From Algoriphagus marinus (GTDB lineage Bacteria; Bacteroidota; Bacteroidia; Cytophagales; Cyclobacteriaceae), in assembly GCF_001936475.1 (NCBI RefSeq), contig NZ_MSPQ01000020.1, positions 1 through 49,134 of the forward strand: DNA of 49,134 nt. The letters run 5' to 3'. The position numbers and the translations under genes are program-made. The notes under the pieces were generated by a model. That model was not told the DNA's origin. It saw nothing but the letters and a program-made list of their open reading frames with translations, and searched no databases. The number at the start of each line of letters is the position of its first letter. The stretch's first letter is position 1. Of the stretch, positions 7,482 to 15,017 are shown one piece after another.

Positions 7482-8150
7482 TTAAACTGAAGGGTTCCAG
7501 CAATGATAGACAAAGGTTTCATTTATTAAACTATAGCCTAGGCTTTCATAGAGTTGCCCTGCGGCAGAATTCGACTTTTGAGTGGAGATAATAAGTTTGC
7601 TAGACTGGTTTTGAAACGCGTAAGACTCTATGCTTTCCAACAGATTTTTCCCAATTCCTCTTCCTCTCCTCTTTTCCTCCACTGCGATCAGAGAAATCTT
7701 TCCATAATTTTCAAAAAGATTAAAAGAGGCGAAACCCTGAAATTCACCAGCCACAAAAAGATTTTTATTTTCGAAATCCCGTTGAATCCATGCTTGGTAA
7801 AGATTTTGAAATTCACCGTTGGAAAGACGGGGGTCAGTTTTAAATCTGGAATATTTCCCGCTTTCAAAAGCTAAATCCAGAAGTCTCGAATCCCAGTCAC
7901 CGGTATACTTCGAATACTTAACAACATCAAAACCAACGTCTTTTAAGTCTTTTTCAAAAGTGACAGTATTGTCCATTTGAAGGATTTTCTTTGAATTGAT
8001 TTCTTGTTTCTTCCCTGAAAAAATATAGGTCAATCTAAAAAACCTGGTTTCTTCTAAGAACTCCTCTTCATTCCAGTCATCAGAAATTTCCACTTTCCCC
8101 ACTGGGTAGCCGAATAGTTGAGAGTCATAAGGGAGAAAGGAGATTTTCAT
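7482..8150 (-). CDS. wecD: dTDP-4-amino-4,6-dideoxyhexose N-acetyltransferase, WecD/RffC-like
   Basis: 222 residues, the usual size of WecD. The N-terminal half begins with MKISFLPYDSQLFGYPVGK, where DSQLFGYP is a family signature, followed by SGKYSRFKTDPR (97-108). The C-terminal GNAT domain has the acetyl-CoA loop R161-R-G-R-G-I-G167 and ends with LYESLGY (200-206) and VYHCW; Y201 is at the place of the catalytic tyrosine. In the known pathway WecD acetylates the 4-amino group of the dTDP-sugar made by WecE. A WecE-like gene lies downstream on the same strand, so the pair probably makes a 4-acetamido-4,6-dideoxyhexose donor, if the damaged WecE still works. Confidence 0.8.
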   Translation of the reverse strand: MKISFLPYDSQLFGYPVGKVEISDDWNEEEFLEETRFFRLTYIFSGKKQEINSKKILQMDNTVTFEKDLKDVGFDVVKYSKYTGDWDSRLLDLAFESGKYSRFKTDPRLSNGEFQNLYQAWIQRDFENKNLFVAGEFQGFASFNLFENYGKISLIAVEEKRRGRGIGKNLLESIESYAFQNQSSKLIISTQKSNSAAGQLYESLGYSLINETFVYHCWNPSV

Positions 8151-8267
8151 TGTAAACCTTCTGGAAGGTGTTTTTTAAATGATAGGATAGGTCCTATGTG
8201 CGAGGAAGGTTTATTGAAATACTATGGAAATACTGTTGAAATAGTCCCTTCGGGAGAAATATGAATT

Positions 8268-8353
8268 CAGTATTTCAGCGAAGCTATATTTCGCTAAGCC
8301 TATTTCAGCCGAAGGCTATATTTCGCGAAGCCTTTTTCAGCCGAGGAACGAGG
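8268..8353. repeat. TATTTCGCGAAGCC / TATTTCAGCCGAAGG repeats
   Basis: Four imperfect copies of TATTTC(A)GCGAAGC and CTATTTCAGCCGAAGGC in 86 bp. The array ends directly at the stop codon of the GtrB-like gene: the words GAGGCTATAT contain the TAG at 8354-8356. Copies can pair with each other as short hairpins (TTCGCGAA). Confidence 0.7.
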
Positions 8354-9268
8354 CTATATCTTCTTCTCTATAATATAAATCGGTCTATTCTTTACTCCTT
8401 CAAAGGTTTTACCGATATATAGCCCCACCATACCTAGCGTTACAAGCAGAAAGCCGGTTAGCATCCAAATCGAAATAATCAGGCTTGCATATCCTGCGAC
8501 GATGATATCTCCATGTAGGTATTTGTAAAGCGTAAAAAGTGCGAAAATGAAACCCGTAAGCGCTACAAGCATTCCAAGCTTGACTGTCAGGCGAATGGGT
8601 TTATCTGAATAGGCCAGCATAATATCTAAAGCTAGATTAAAAAGCTTTTTGAAATTATAATTGCTACTTCCCTGCTCTCGTTCTGCATGGATTACATCCA
8701 ATGTGGTTTGTCGGAAACCTACCCATTTCACCATCGTAGGAAAATAGCGAATGCTTTCACGCATCAGAACGATCTGATCTATGACTTTTTTATGGTAAAT
8801 CCCAAAATTACCTATGGTCTCATCCTGATCGGATCCTGTAAGCCAAGCGAGGCTTCTGTAGAAAATTCTGGAAGAAAGTCTTTTGAAAAAGCTATCTTGT
8901 CTATTTGCCCTTCTTGCCAAAACCACATCAAAGCCTTTTTGGGCTTCCTCGTAGAGATTTTGAATTTCCTCCGGCCTATCCTGCAAGTCGCAATCCATTA
9001 CCACAATCCATTCCCCTTTGGCTGCATCCAAGCCTGCAGTGATTGCATAATGTTGACCAAAATTGCGGGAAAGTTTGATGCCTGAAAGTTCCGGATACTT
9101 TTTAGCCAATCTCTCAATTTCAATCCAGGAATTATCCTTGCTCGCATCTTCTACTAAGATGATTTCATAGGAGTCAGTGATTCCGTTAACAGCTTTCCGG
9201 ATTCTATCTACTAGTTCCTGCAGAATCGCTTCGGATTGGTAAACTGGAGAAATTATGGATAGATGCAC
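8354..9268 (-). CDS. GtrB-like polyprenyl-phosphate glycosyltransferase (GT2 with two membrane helices)
   Basis: 304 residues. The GT2 domain (about 1-215) has the nucleotide-binding strand and ILVEDASKDNS (37-47), the metal-binding DCDLQD (92-97), and SRNFGQ (67-72), typical of the GtrB/DPM1 group. Two membrane helices follow at about 228-250 and 262-285. Such enzymes transfer glucose or another hexose from a nucleotide to undecaprenyl phosphate on the cytoplasmic face; after flipping, a GT-C enzyme uses the lipid-linked sugar outside. Four GT-C-like membrane proteins are encoded at 15,018-20,522. Start and stop are both bordered by repeats. The sugar is not known. Confidence 0.85.
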   Translation of the reverse strand: MHLSIISPVYQSEAILQELVDRIRKAVNGITDSYEIILVEDASKDNSWIEIERLAKKYPELSGIKLSRNFGQHYAITAGLDAAKGEWIVVMDCDLQDRPEEIQNLYEEAQKGFDVVLARRANRQDSFFKRLSSRIFYRSLAWLTGSDQDETIGNFGIYHKKVIDQIVLMRESIRYFPTMVKWVGFRQTTLDVIHAEREQGSSNYNFKKLFNLALDIMLAYSDKPIRLTVKLGMLVALTGFIFALFTLYKYLHGDIIVAGYASLIISIWMLTGFLLVTLGMVGLYIGKTFEGVKNRPIYIIEKKI

Positions 9269-9367
9269 TTTTTTAATTTAAAATGAAAGAATTGAGAATT
9301 AGAAATTTAAAATTTAAAATTAGTAGAAATCGGGATTGAACGTAGTATGAATGGAGAAATGTAAAGA

Positions 9368-9712
9368 TTTAGATCTCTCCTTTGAGATTTCTTCTCCGCC
9401 GCGGCGGATCGAAATGACTAGTACGCCGGTCATTTCGAAGGAGGCAATCAGAATTTGCTTCTACACATAATTCCGAGCCGACTGAGAAATCTGGTTAACC
9501 GATTAGACCCCTCCTTTGAGATTTCTCCCTGCGGTCGAAATGACTAAGATGTCGGTCATTTCGAAAGAGGCAAACAAATAGTTGCTTTTATAAATAATCC
9601 CGAGCCGACTGAGAAATCTCTTTTAAACCATGAGATTTCTCCCTGCGGTCGAAATGACCAAGTCCTCCCTGCGGTCGAAATTACCAAATAGACAGTCGAA
9701 AGGAGAAATCTC
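9368..9712. repeat. Two-unit palindromic repeat, copy B
   Basis: Unit 1 at 9429-9544 (longer centre) and unit 2 at 9555-9658 (shorter centre), same order and orientation as copy A, with outer arms GTCATTTCGA / TCGAAATGAC and inner stem GAGAAATCT(C) / (G)AGATTTCTC. Partial arms lie at 9370-9418 and 9663-9712. Together with AATTTAAAATT words at 9275-9322 it fills the 448-bp gap 9269-9716. It ends 5 bp before the stop of the GIY-YIG gene with GGAGAAATCTC. Confidence 0.85.
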
Positions 9713-9716
9713 AATT

Positions 9717-9995
9717 CTATTCAATTTGTAAAAAATCCCAATTGGGATTTTCAGCTTCAATAAGATTATTCTTTTTTTCTCTCCTCCACTTTTTAAGCTC
9801 TTTTTCTCTTGTAATTGCCTCCTTAGGAGTTCCATATTCTTCAAAATAAACTAAGAAGTGGCATTTGTATTTTGATGTAAATGAATTGGAGGATCCTAGG
9901 CCTGTTCTATGTTCATACAACCTTCTTTGAAGATCATTAGTCACACCTATGTAAAGTGTTGATTTTGTCTTGTTTGTTAGAATGTAAACGAACAT
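9717..9995 (-). CDS. Small GIY-YIG nuclease-domain protein
   Basis: 92 residues, a single GIY-YIG domain of the YhbQ/UPF0213 type. Motifs: VYIL (3-6, the GIY position), LYIG (14-17, YIG), R24-R25 with YEH (27-29), E64 in TREKELKKWRR as the metal-binding glutamate region, and N77. All catalytic positions look intact, so it could cut or nick DNA. The gene is enclosed by two-unit palindromic repeats: copy B directly after its stop and copy C about 50 bp before its start. It sits between GtrB and Wzm genes with which it has no evident link, which suggests a mobile or repeat-associated gene. The association is seen in the sequence; a role in moving the repeats is inference. Confidence 0.85.
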   Translation of the reverse strand: MFVYILTNKTKSTLYIGVTNDLQRRLYEHRTGLGSSNSFTSKYKCHFLVYFEEYGTPKEAITREKELKKWRREKKNNLIEAENPNWDFLQIE

Positions 9996-10041
9996 TAAAG
10001 AATGGCTTTTTAAAAAGAGAGATTTATCAAATTATTCTTAT

Positions 10042-10408
10042 ACCGGAGATCTCTCCTTTGAGATTTCTTCTCCGCCGCGGCAGATCGAAATGACTAGTAT
10101 GCCGGTCATTTCGAAGGAGGCAAACAGTTGTTCCTTTTATACATAATCCCGAGCTGACTGAGAAATCTCTTTGACCGATTAGACCCCTCCTTTGAGATTT
10201 CTCCCTGCGGTCGAAATGACCAAGTAGACCGTCGAAATGACTAAAACGCTGGTCATTTCGAAGGAGGCAAACAGTAGTTGCTTTTACATTTAATCCCAAG
10301 CCGACTGAGAAATCTGGTTAATTGATGAGATTTCTCCCTGCGGTCGAAATGACCAAGTCCTCCCTGCGGTCGTCGAGATGACCAAGTAGACCGTCGAAAT
10401 GACTAAAA
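10042..10408. repeat. Two-unit palindromic repeat, copy C
   Basis: Unit 1 at 10105-10220 and unit 2 at 10252-10353, again longer centre first, with the same outer and inner stems as copies A and B. Partial arms flank the pair (10047-10096, 10360-10401). The lead GAGATCTCTCCTTTGAGATTTCTTCTCCG is nearly identical to the start of copy B, so B and C look like one duplicated block around the GIY-YIG gene. It fills most of the gap 9996-10480. Confidence 0.85.
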
Positions 10409-10420
10409 GCAACATTTGAT

Positions 10421-10480
10421 ATCACTTTTTAAACTCTAAACTCCTCTCTTTAAACTCTAAACTTTTAAACTTTAAACTCC
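10421..10480. repeat. TTTAAACTCTAAACT phrase repeat next to the Wzm stop codon
   Basis: Five imperfect copies of (T)TTTAAACTCTAAACTCC in 60 bp, the complement in style of the words at 3478-3565. The last copy ends one base before the TAG stop of the permease gene (10481-10483). Confidence 0.65.
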
Positions 10481-11308
10481 CTAGGCAACATCCGCAAATA
10501 TTCTTTCCATCCTTCGGAAATACATCATCCCAAAAATAAATAGGATAAATGCCACAATCGTCCCCGGCCAGATCCACTCCCAAGGCATAGGTCTATCCAG
10601 GAAAGCTGCTCGAAAACCTTCGATCACTCCTACCATAGGGTTTAGAATATAGAATTTTTGGTATTGCTCCGGAACAGCTGTGGTGCTGTAGACTACCGGT
10701 GCAGCATAGAGTAAGAGTTGAACCACAAAAGTAAGTGCATGCTTGACATCCCGATATTTCACTGCCATGGCAGAAAGTACCATTCCCATCCCCAGACTAC
10801 ACATCAGGAGTTGGATGATCAAAAGAGGCAAAAACAATAACCCCCAACCCGGAGTAATCTGGAAATAAATCAGCATTCCGATAACCACCACAAAGGCAAT
10901 GATAAAATCCAGAAGTTTGGAAAGAATGGATGAAAGCGGCAATACCATTCTAGGGAAATAAACCTTAGTAATCATATTGGCATTTTGGATCAGGGAATTG
11001 GCAGACTCCGTGAGTGTACCTGAGAAGTAATTCCAGGGCCAAAGTGCTAGATAAGAGAAGAGCGTATAAGGAATACCGTCCGAATCTACTTTTGCCAGAT
11101 TTCCAAAAACGACTGTAAACACCAGCGTGGTAAATAGTGGCTGTATGATTGCCCAAGCCACGCCTAAAACAGATTGTGCATAACGGGCTTTGATTCCTCG
11201 AAGGGTGAGGAAGTACAACAGGTCTTTATAGCGCCAGAGCTCCTGAAAATCAACCATTTTCCAGCCTGAACTGGCTTGGATGATTTTCACATTCGGTTTA
11301 GTATTCAA
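10481..11308 (-). CDS. wzm: ABC-2 type polysaccharide export permease (Wzm-like)
   Basis: 275 residues of the ABC2_membrane type. A cytoplasmic amphipathic lead (VDFQELWRYKDLLYFLTLRG) is followed by about six membrane helices between residues 40 and 268. KARYAQSVLGVAWAIIQP and the AVKYRDV loop after helix 4 are typical of O-antigen and teichoic-acid exporters. With a Wzt ATPase it would move a lipid-linked glycan across the inner membrane. No Wzt gene is present in this window, although wzm and wzt are normally adjacent. The downstream neighbour position is occupied by repeats and the GIY-YIG gene. The start overlaps the TupA-like stop by 4 bp, so these two are coupled. Confidence 0.85.
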   Translation of the reverse strand: MNTKPNVKIIQASSGWKMVDFQELWRYKDLLYFLTLRGIKARYAQSVLGVAWAIIQPLFTTLVFTVVFGNLAKVDSDGIPYTLFSYLALWPWNYFSGTLTESANSLIQNANMITKVYFPRMVLPLSSILSKLLDFIIAFVVVIGMLIYFQITPGWGLLFLPLLIIQLLMCSLGMGMVLSAMAVKYRDVKHALTFVVQLLLYAAPVVYSTTAVPEQYQKFYILNPMVGVIEGFRAAFLDRPMPWEWIWPGTIVAFILFIFGMMYFRRMERIFADVA

Positions 11309-12270
11309 GCTGATCTTGTTTTATCTGTTTTTGAAGTTTTCTTTTTCTTTACCAAATCCAGCATTTCGTAAAAAGTAATGTCTTTGTTTTCCGGAATACA
11401 AAGGTTGCCCAAGGCCAAACTGTAGTCATAATCATCTATCACACTGTGGCCTGAACCGGGATACTGAGTGATTTCGCCAAAGAAAATCCTGGTACCTATG
11501 GAGTAGAGATCCACCCGGACAAATTCAAAAGGACTGGCCAGTTTTTCGGCTATTTCCTTCATTTGATCCAGCAATGGAAAGTTTGGGATTTGCTCGAGTT
11601 GCAAGGAACCATCCATCATCACTCCATAAATAGGGTTTAAATTTTCATCCGTATATAAGCGTTTCTGACCTTCGAATCTATCAGAAACAAAAAGGATCAT
11701 TCTGGCTTTTCCGTGAAAGCAATAAATCTTCACATCCTGAGGAATCTTTCCGTTTTCATCCCGAAGAACTTTCTCGCAGATTATTCTTCGCGGAATATCC
11801 CGATAAGCCCACTCGTGCATCCCTTGTCCATAACTAGAGGAAAGCCATTTTTGGCAGTTTTCTTTAACTAAATCCGGATCTTCTCCAGGTTTAACGAGCA
11901 TATTTCCACCCGAGAAATGGTTGGCCTTCATAAAGAACTCAAAATCCCATTCCTGATGGGGAATATCCAATCCAGTTTTACTCACATGATAGATGGGAAT
12001 CAAAATCTCATTTGCAGCTTCTTCTCCCAATACGTCTTTGATATAATCCCGAACTTTTAGCTTATCGGAAGTAAGTACGATTAGCGGATTACGGTCATGA
12101 ATTTTTTTGTGAATTATCCGCTCAGGGAGCGTAGTGGGAGATTCTAAATTCAATTTATACCCATGAAGAAAGTAAAACGATTTCTTAAGCTTAGGATAGC
12201 CTAAAACCCTCTGTCTCAAATTGTAGAAACTATCCCTGATTCGCTGTATCTCAATTGAAATTTTACTCAA
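11305..12270 (-). CDS. TupA-like ATP-grasp protein
   Basis: 321 residues. After about 50 residues of lead the sequence matches the TupA-like ATP-grasp group found in polysaccharide clusters: LTSDKLKVRDYI (66-77), the ATP-lysine region FMKANH (113-118), ICEKVL (164-169), DVKIYCFHGK (179-188), VRVDLY (251-256) and the metal-binding end GEITQYPGSG (265-274). Known TupA makes a polyglutamate linkage in teichuronopeptide synthesis. Relatives in capsule loci probably attach an amino acid to a sugar acid, or act as glycan-modifying ligases, but the substrate is unproven. It lies 27 bp after a GT2 gene and is coupled to the permease. Confidence 0.8.
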   Translation of the reverse strand: MSKISIEIQRIRDSFYNLRQRVLGYPKLKKSFYFLHGYKLNLESPTTLPERIIHKKIHDRNPLIVLTSDKLKVRDYIKDVLGEEAANEILIPIYHVSKTGLDIPHQEWDFEFFMKANHFSGGNMLVKPGEDPDLVKENCQKWLSSSYGQGMHEWAYRDIPRRIICEKVLRDENGKIPQDVKIYCFHGKARMILFVSDRFEGQKRLYTDENLNPIYGVMMDGSLQLEQIPNFPLLDQMKEIAEKLASPFEFVRVDLYSIGTRIFFGEITQYPGSGHSVIDDYDYSLALGNLCIPENKDITFYEMLDLVKKKKTSKTDKTRSA

Positions 12271-12297
12271 GGCTACTAGTCAAATAATGATTCTTTA

Positions 12298-13191
12298 TTA
12301 ATTATCGATTGTCTCGAGAGGCTGAGTTGGACTTACCAATTCAAGGATCAATCTTTCAAAATAAGTCAATGAAAAACTGAATTTCCTATGATAGGTAGCC
12401 ACCAAAAAATATTTGAACGCGATCCTTACCCTTTCCTTTTGGGGAATAACTTGCTTGAGTGGATTGGTATTTCTGCTTAAAACCTGAAGGAAAAGTTCTA
12501 ATTCACTCATTAAAATCCTGTGTCTATCTTGGTAGGAAGAGGTGATGGATTTTGATACTACATAGTAAGCATAGCCTACCTTTTTGATTATTTCAAAATC
12601 TCTAAACCTGAGTAAAACCCTGAGGTACAACTCCCATTCCTGATGTCGGTATAAATTCTCGTTAAACAGGCCCACTTCTTCAAAGACATGCTTTCTAAAA
12701 AGAGGGGCTCCGGTAAAGAACAAAATTCTAAATCGAAGGTAATCCGAAATCAGATTTTGGGACGAGAGTGTTTGGGTAAACTTGCGGTTTCCATCAAACT
12801 CTTCCTCAAATTTCAAATCTGCTTTTGTCACTACAAATGGAACTTCTTGGTTGCTTTCAAGTGTCTCGACTTTCATTTTGATAAACCAGGGATACATGAT
12901 GTCATCACTGTCAAACCACTGAATGTAATCTCCTGAGGCGAGGCCATAAGCAAAATTTCTGCAAAAATTCGAGCCCTTTGGAATATGTTTCGGTCGATCA
13001 AAAACTTTAAATCTGGAGTCTCTTTTCTGGAAGTCATGAAGTATTTTCCTGGAAGAATCCGTACTCCCATCATCCACGATGATGCATTCCCAATTTTTGT
13101 ATTCCTGTTCAAGTATGGATGAAAGGGTGTTTTCCAAATACCTATCCTTATCGAAATTGGCCATTAAGATTGAAACAAGTCCCTTTTGCAT
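12298..13191 (-). CDS. Glycosyltransferase family 2
   Basis: 297 residues. The GT-A fold starts VSILMANFDKDRYLENTL; IIVDDGSTDSS (37-47) binds the nucleotide and FDSDD (93-97) is the DXD metal site. A C-terminal helical part (about 200-297) has no membrane helix, so the enzyme is probably cytoplasmic or peripheral at the inner membrane, adding one sugar to a lipid-linked glycan. Donor and acceptor cannot be told. It is the first sugar gene after the winged-helix regulator; the 229-bp gap between them (13192-13420) holds no gene or clear terminator. Confidence 0.85.
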   Translation of the reverse strand: MQKGLVSILMANFDKDRYLENTLSSILEQEYKNWECIIVDDGSTDSSRKILHDFQKRDSRFKVFDRPKHIPKGSNFCRNFAYGLASGDYIQWFDSDDIMYPWFIKMKVETLESNQEVPFVVTKADLKFEEEFDGNRKFTQTLSSQNLISDYLRFRILFFTGAPLFRKHVFEEVGLFNENLYRHQEWELYLRVLLRFRDFEIIKKVGYAYYVVSKSITSSYQDRHRILMSELELFLQVLSRNTNPLKQVIPQKERVRIAFKYFLVATYHRKFSFSLTYFERLILELVSPTQPLETIDN

Positions 13192-13420
13192 AATTTAAAC
13201 TATCACTTGAGGTTAGTGGGAAAAGAAATTTCGATTTTCTAAAATAGTTAAAATCTTATTTGGATATAAGCAATTCTGCAAGTAGCCGAATTTTAATTTA
13301 AAGCACCTCAACCTCGCTTGGTGCCCGATTGGTCTTGGTTTAGAAAGGAATCCGAAAATAGAGTTACTTTCTTATCATTTCCAGATAACTGATTCAGGCT
13401 TAAGTCCAGGGTCATTGTAA

Positions 13421-13927
13421 TTATTTTCCGAAAACCAGAATCCCCGAAATATCACCTGGATCCTCTTCTAGAATTTCTACTTTCACTTTTCGTTTAACTT
13501 TTTCATAGGTTTTTTCCAAAATGAAATTCAGATAGTCTTGATCAAGATTTTTTCCAATCAGGATCATATCCACTGTCCCTGAATCTATTCCTTTGGCGTA
13601 ATCACCTATTATATAAGCGCGCTCCACGGCTCCCATCCGTAAAACTATTTTTTCGACCAGTTCGTCCAAGCCGAGGAATTTGGAAACCATGGCCTGGATT
13701 TCGGTGAAAAAGGGATGACGTTCATTTGCACGGTAGACCTTGGTTTTTCCTTCATCCACTGACACTAGCAATCCTGCCTCTGTAAGTCGATTGAGTTCGA
13801 CACGAACAGAATTGGTAGATTCATCAAAGTCCTTGGCAAGTGAACGCAGATATCCCGAATTGGCATGTGAAAAGAACTTCAGAAGAAGTTTAATTCGGGT
13901 TTTGGAAGTAACTAGGGAGTCGAGCAA
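13421..13927 (-). CDS. Winged-helix regulator with degenerate nucleotidyltransferase-like domain
   Basis: 168 residues. Residues 1-70 form a winged helix (LVTSKTRIKLLLKFF, then LNRLTEAGLLV as recognition helix and wing). Residues 95-168 resemble a MNT-type nucleotidyltransferase (GDYAKGIDSGTVDMILIG, 108-125) but lack the GS start and the paired aspartates of an active enzyme. This two-part family is common near Bacteroidota exopolysaccharide clusters and is thought to regulate them. The frame starts at TTG (13927), with a stop four codons upstream and no ATG; relatives normally begin MLD or MLE with ATG. An AATTTAAAATT phrase abuts the start and may have replaced it. Confidence 0.75.
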   Translation of the reverse strand: MLDSLVTSKTRIKLLLKFFSHANSGYLRSLAKDFDESTNSVRVELNRLTEAGLLVSVDEGKTKVYRANERHPFFTEIQAMVSKFLGLDELVEKIVLRMGAVERAYIIGDYAKGIDSGTVDMILIGKNLDQDYLNFILEKTYEKVKRKVKVEILEEDPGDISGILVFGK

Positions 13928-13933
13928 GTTTTG

Positions 13934-13966
13934 AATTTAAAATTTATAATTAAAAATTTAAAATTA
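13934..13966. repeat. AATTTAAAATT phrase repeat
   Basis: GAATTTAAAATTTATAATT followed by AAAAATTTAAAATTA. It touches the start of the winged-helix regulator on one side and lies 84 bp after the stop of the four-helix-bundle gene on the other, where a second copy also borders the start (14405-14440). Confidence 0.6.
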
Positions 13967-14050
13967 TCTCCAGCTGAAAGGTTGACGTTAATTATTGAGA
14001 TTTATGGTCAAAGAATGGGTCTATTTCAATTAGATCTAGAATGAAAAGTT

Positions 14051-14404
14051 TTATTTAAGATTTTCTCTTGATTTCTTAATTATTGAATTCAGCAGTAAAA
14101 TAATTTCATCTATCTCTTTTTTCATTTCAGGGATATCATTATGATCCTTAAGTAACTGATCCCTATCTAATAATGTGATCCAATATTTTGATTCCCTAGC
14201 TTCCTTATTAGCAATAGTCAGCTTGGCTATAAAATCAAGTTTAGAATGAGCTACTTGAGCTTCTTCAATGTTTGCACCAATCGATGTTCCTGAACCTACT
14301 AATTGATCAGCAAGTCTGAAATGCCCTTTTTCTCTCAAAGTCAAATAGGCTGAAATGGTCAATTGTGCATAATGGAAAGACTTGTCTAAAATTACATTTG
14401 CCAT
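14051..14404 (-). CDS. Four-helix-bundle protein (23S rRNA intervening-sequence protein family)
   Basis: 117 residues, all helical, with family signatures: LADQLVGSGTSIGANIEEAQ (about 32-51), KLTIANKEARESKYWI (61-76) and a C-terminal helix ending IKKSRENLK. These S23 or IVP-type proteins were first seen inside intervening sequences of 23S rRNA genes and form pentameric bundles. Isolated copies are scattered through Bacteroidota genomes and their function is unknown. No rRNA is nearby. The gene is bordered on both sides by AAAAATTTAAAATTA words and stands apart in function from the sugar genes, consistent with a small mobile unit. Confidence 0.85.
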   Translation of the reverse strand: MANVILDKSFHYAQLTISAYLTLREKGHFRLADQLVGSGTSIGANIEEAQVAHSKLDFIAKLTIANKEARESKYWITLLDRDQLLKDHNDIPEMKKEIDEIILLLNSIIKKSRENLK

Positions 14405-14420
14405 AAAAATTTAAAATTAA

Positions 14421-14533
14421 TTAATTAAAAATTTAAAATTACCCAACATTTGTACTCGCGTTTCTCCTTTAAAAATCTAACCGAATATTAATCATTAAGT
14501 TAATTCAAAAGTTTTAATCTCATTGATTCTTTT
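14421..14533. repeat. 113-bp direct repeat, copy 1
   Basis: Starts TTAATTAAAAATTTAAAATT and runs through ACATTTGTA, AATATTAATCATTAAG and TTCAAAAGTTTTAA to CATTGAT.CTTTT. It matches 14637-14750 closely. It lies directly upstream of the four-helix-bundle gene, in the 613-bp stretch 14405-15017 that carries no convincing gene. Confidence 0.75.
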
Positions 14534-14636
14534 CATCTCAAGTTGGGAGATGCTGTTTGACTGGAGACTTCAGATCAACCAAATCATCCCACGACTGAAA
14601 TTGCTTATAGTAAGATACAGGTACCCTATAAATTGA

Positions 14637-14750
14637 TTAATTAAAAATTTAAAATTACCTAACATTTGTATTCGCATTTCGGCTTTGCGAAACCTAACCA
14701 AATATTAATCATTAAGTTAATTCAAAAGTTTTAAACTCATTGATGCTTTT
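14637..14750. repeat. 114-bp direct repeat, copy 2
   Basis: Second copy of 14421-14533, in the same orientation, with differences mainly in the middle (TTCGGCTTTGCGAAACC in place of TTCTCCTTTAAAAATC). About 100 bp of unrelated sequence separates the copies. Further AATTTAAAATT words follow at 14761-14795. The rest up to 15017 shows no recognisable element. Confidence 0.75.
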
Positions 14751-15017
14751 TTGGCAATAATTTTAAATTAAAATTATTTTAAATTCTAAATTCTAAAAAG
14801 CTTCGCCCGGTCAGTCCCATTACAGAAATTAGCGAATGAGTAAAAAAATTACTCGGTGAACAAATTTAAGGGGAGCATGGATAAAAGCAAATAATTTCTG
14901 AAATCGATAAAGGAAAGCTTTTGGTCTGTAAGCAAATTGGAGTTTGGCTTTTTATTCTCAATCTTTAGCGTGAAAACCAAGCAACTCCCGCTGTTTAGCA
15001 ATAGAATTTTGTACTGA

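Noticed and set aside
9623..9844. 73-codon minus-strand frame overlapping the GIY-YIG gene
   Set aside because: Half lies in repeat copy B and half in another frame of the nuclease gene.
10027..10299. 90-codon minus-strand frame
   Set aside because: Translation of repeat copy C (FDRRE and TTVCLLRN words recur within it); no protein family.
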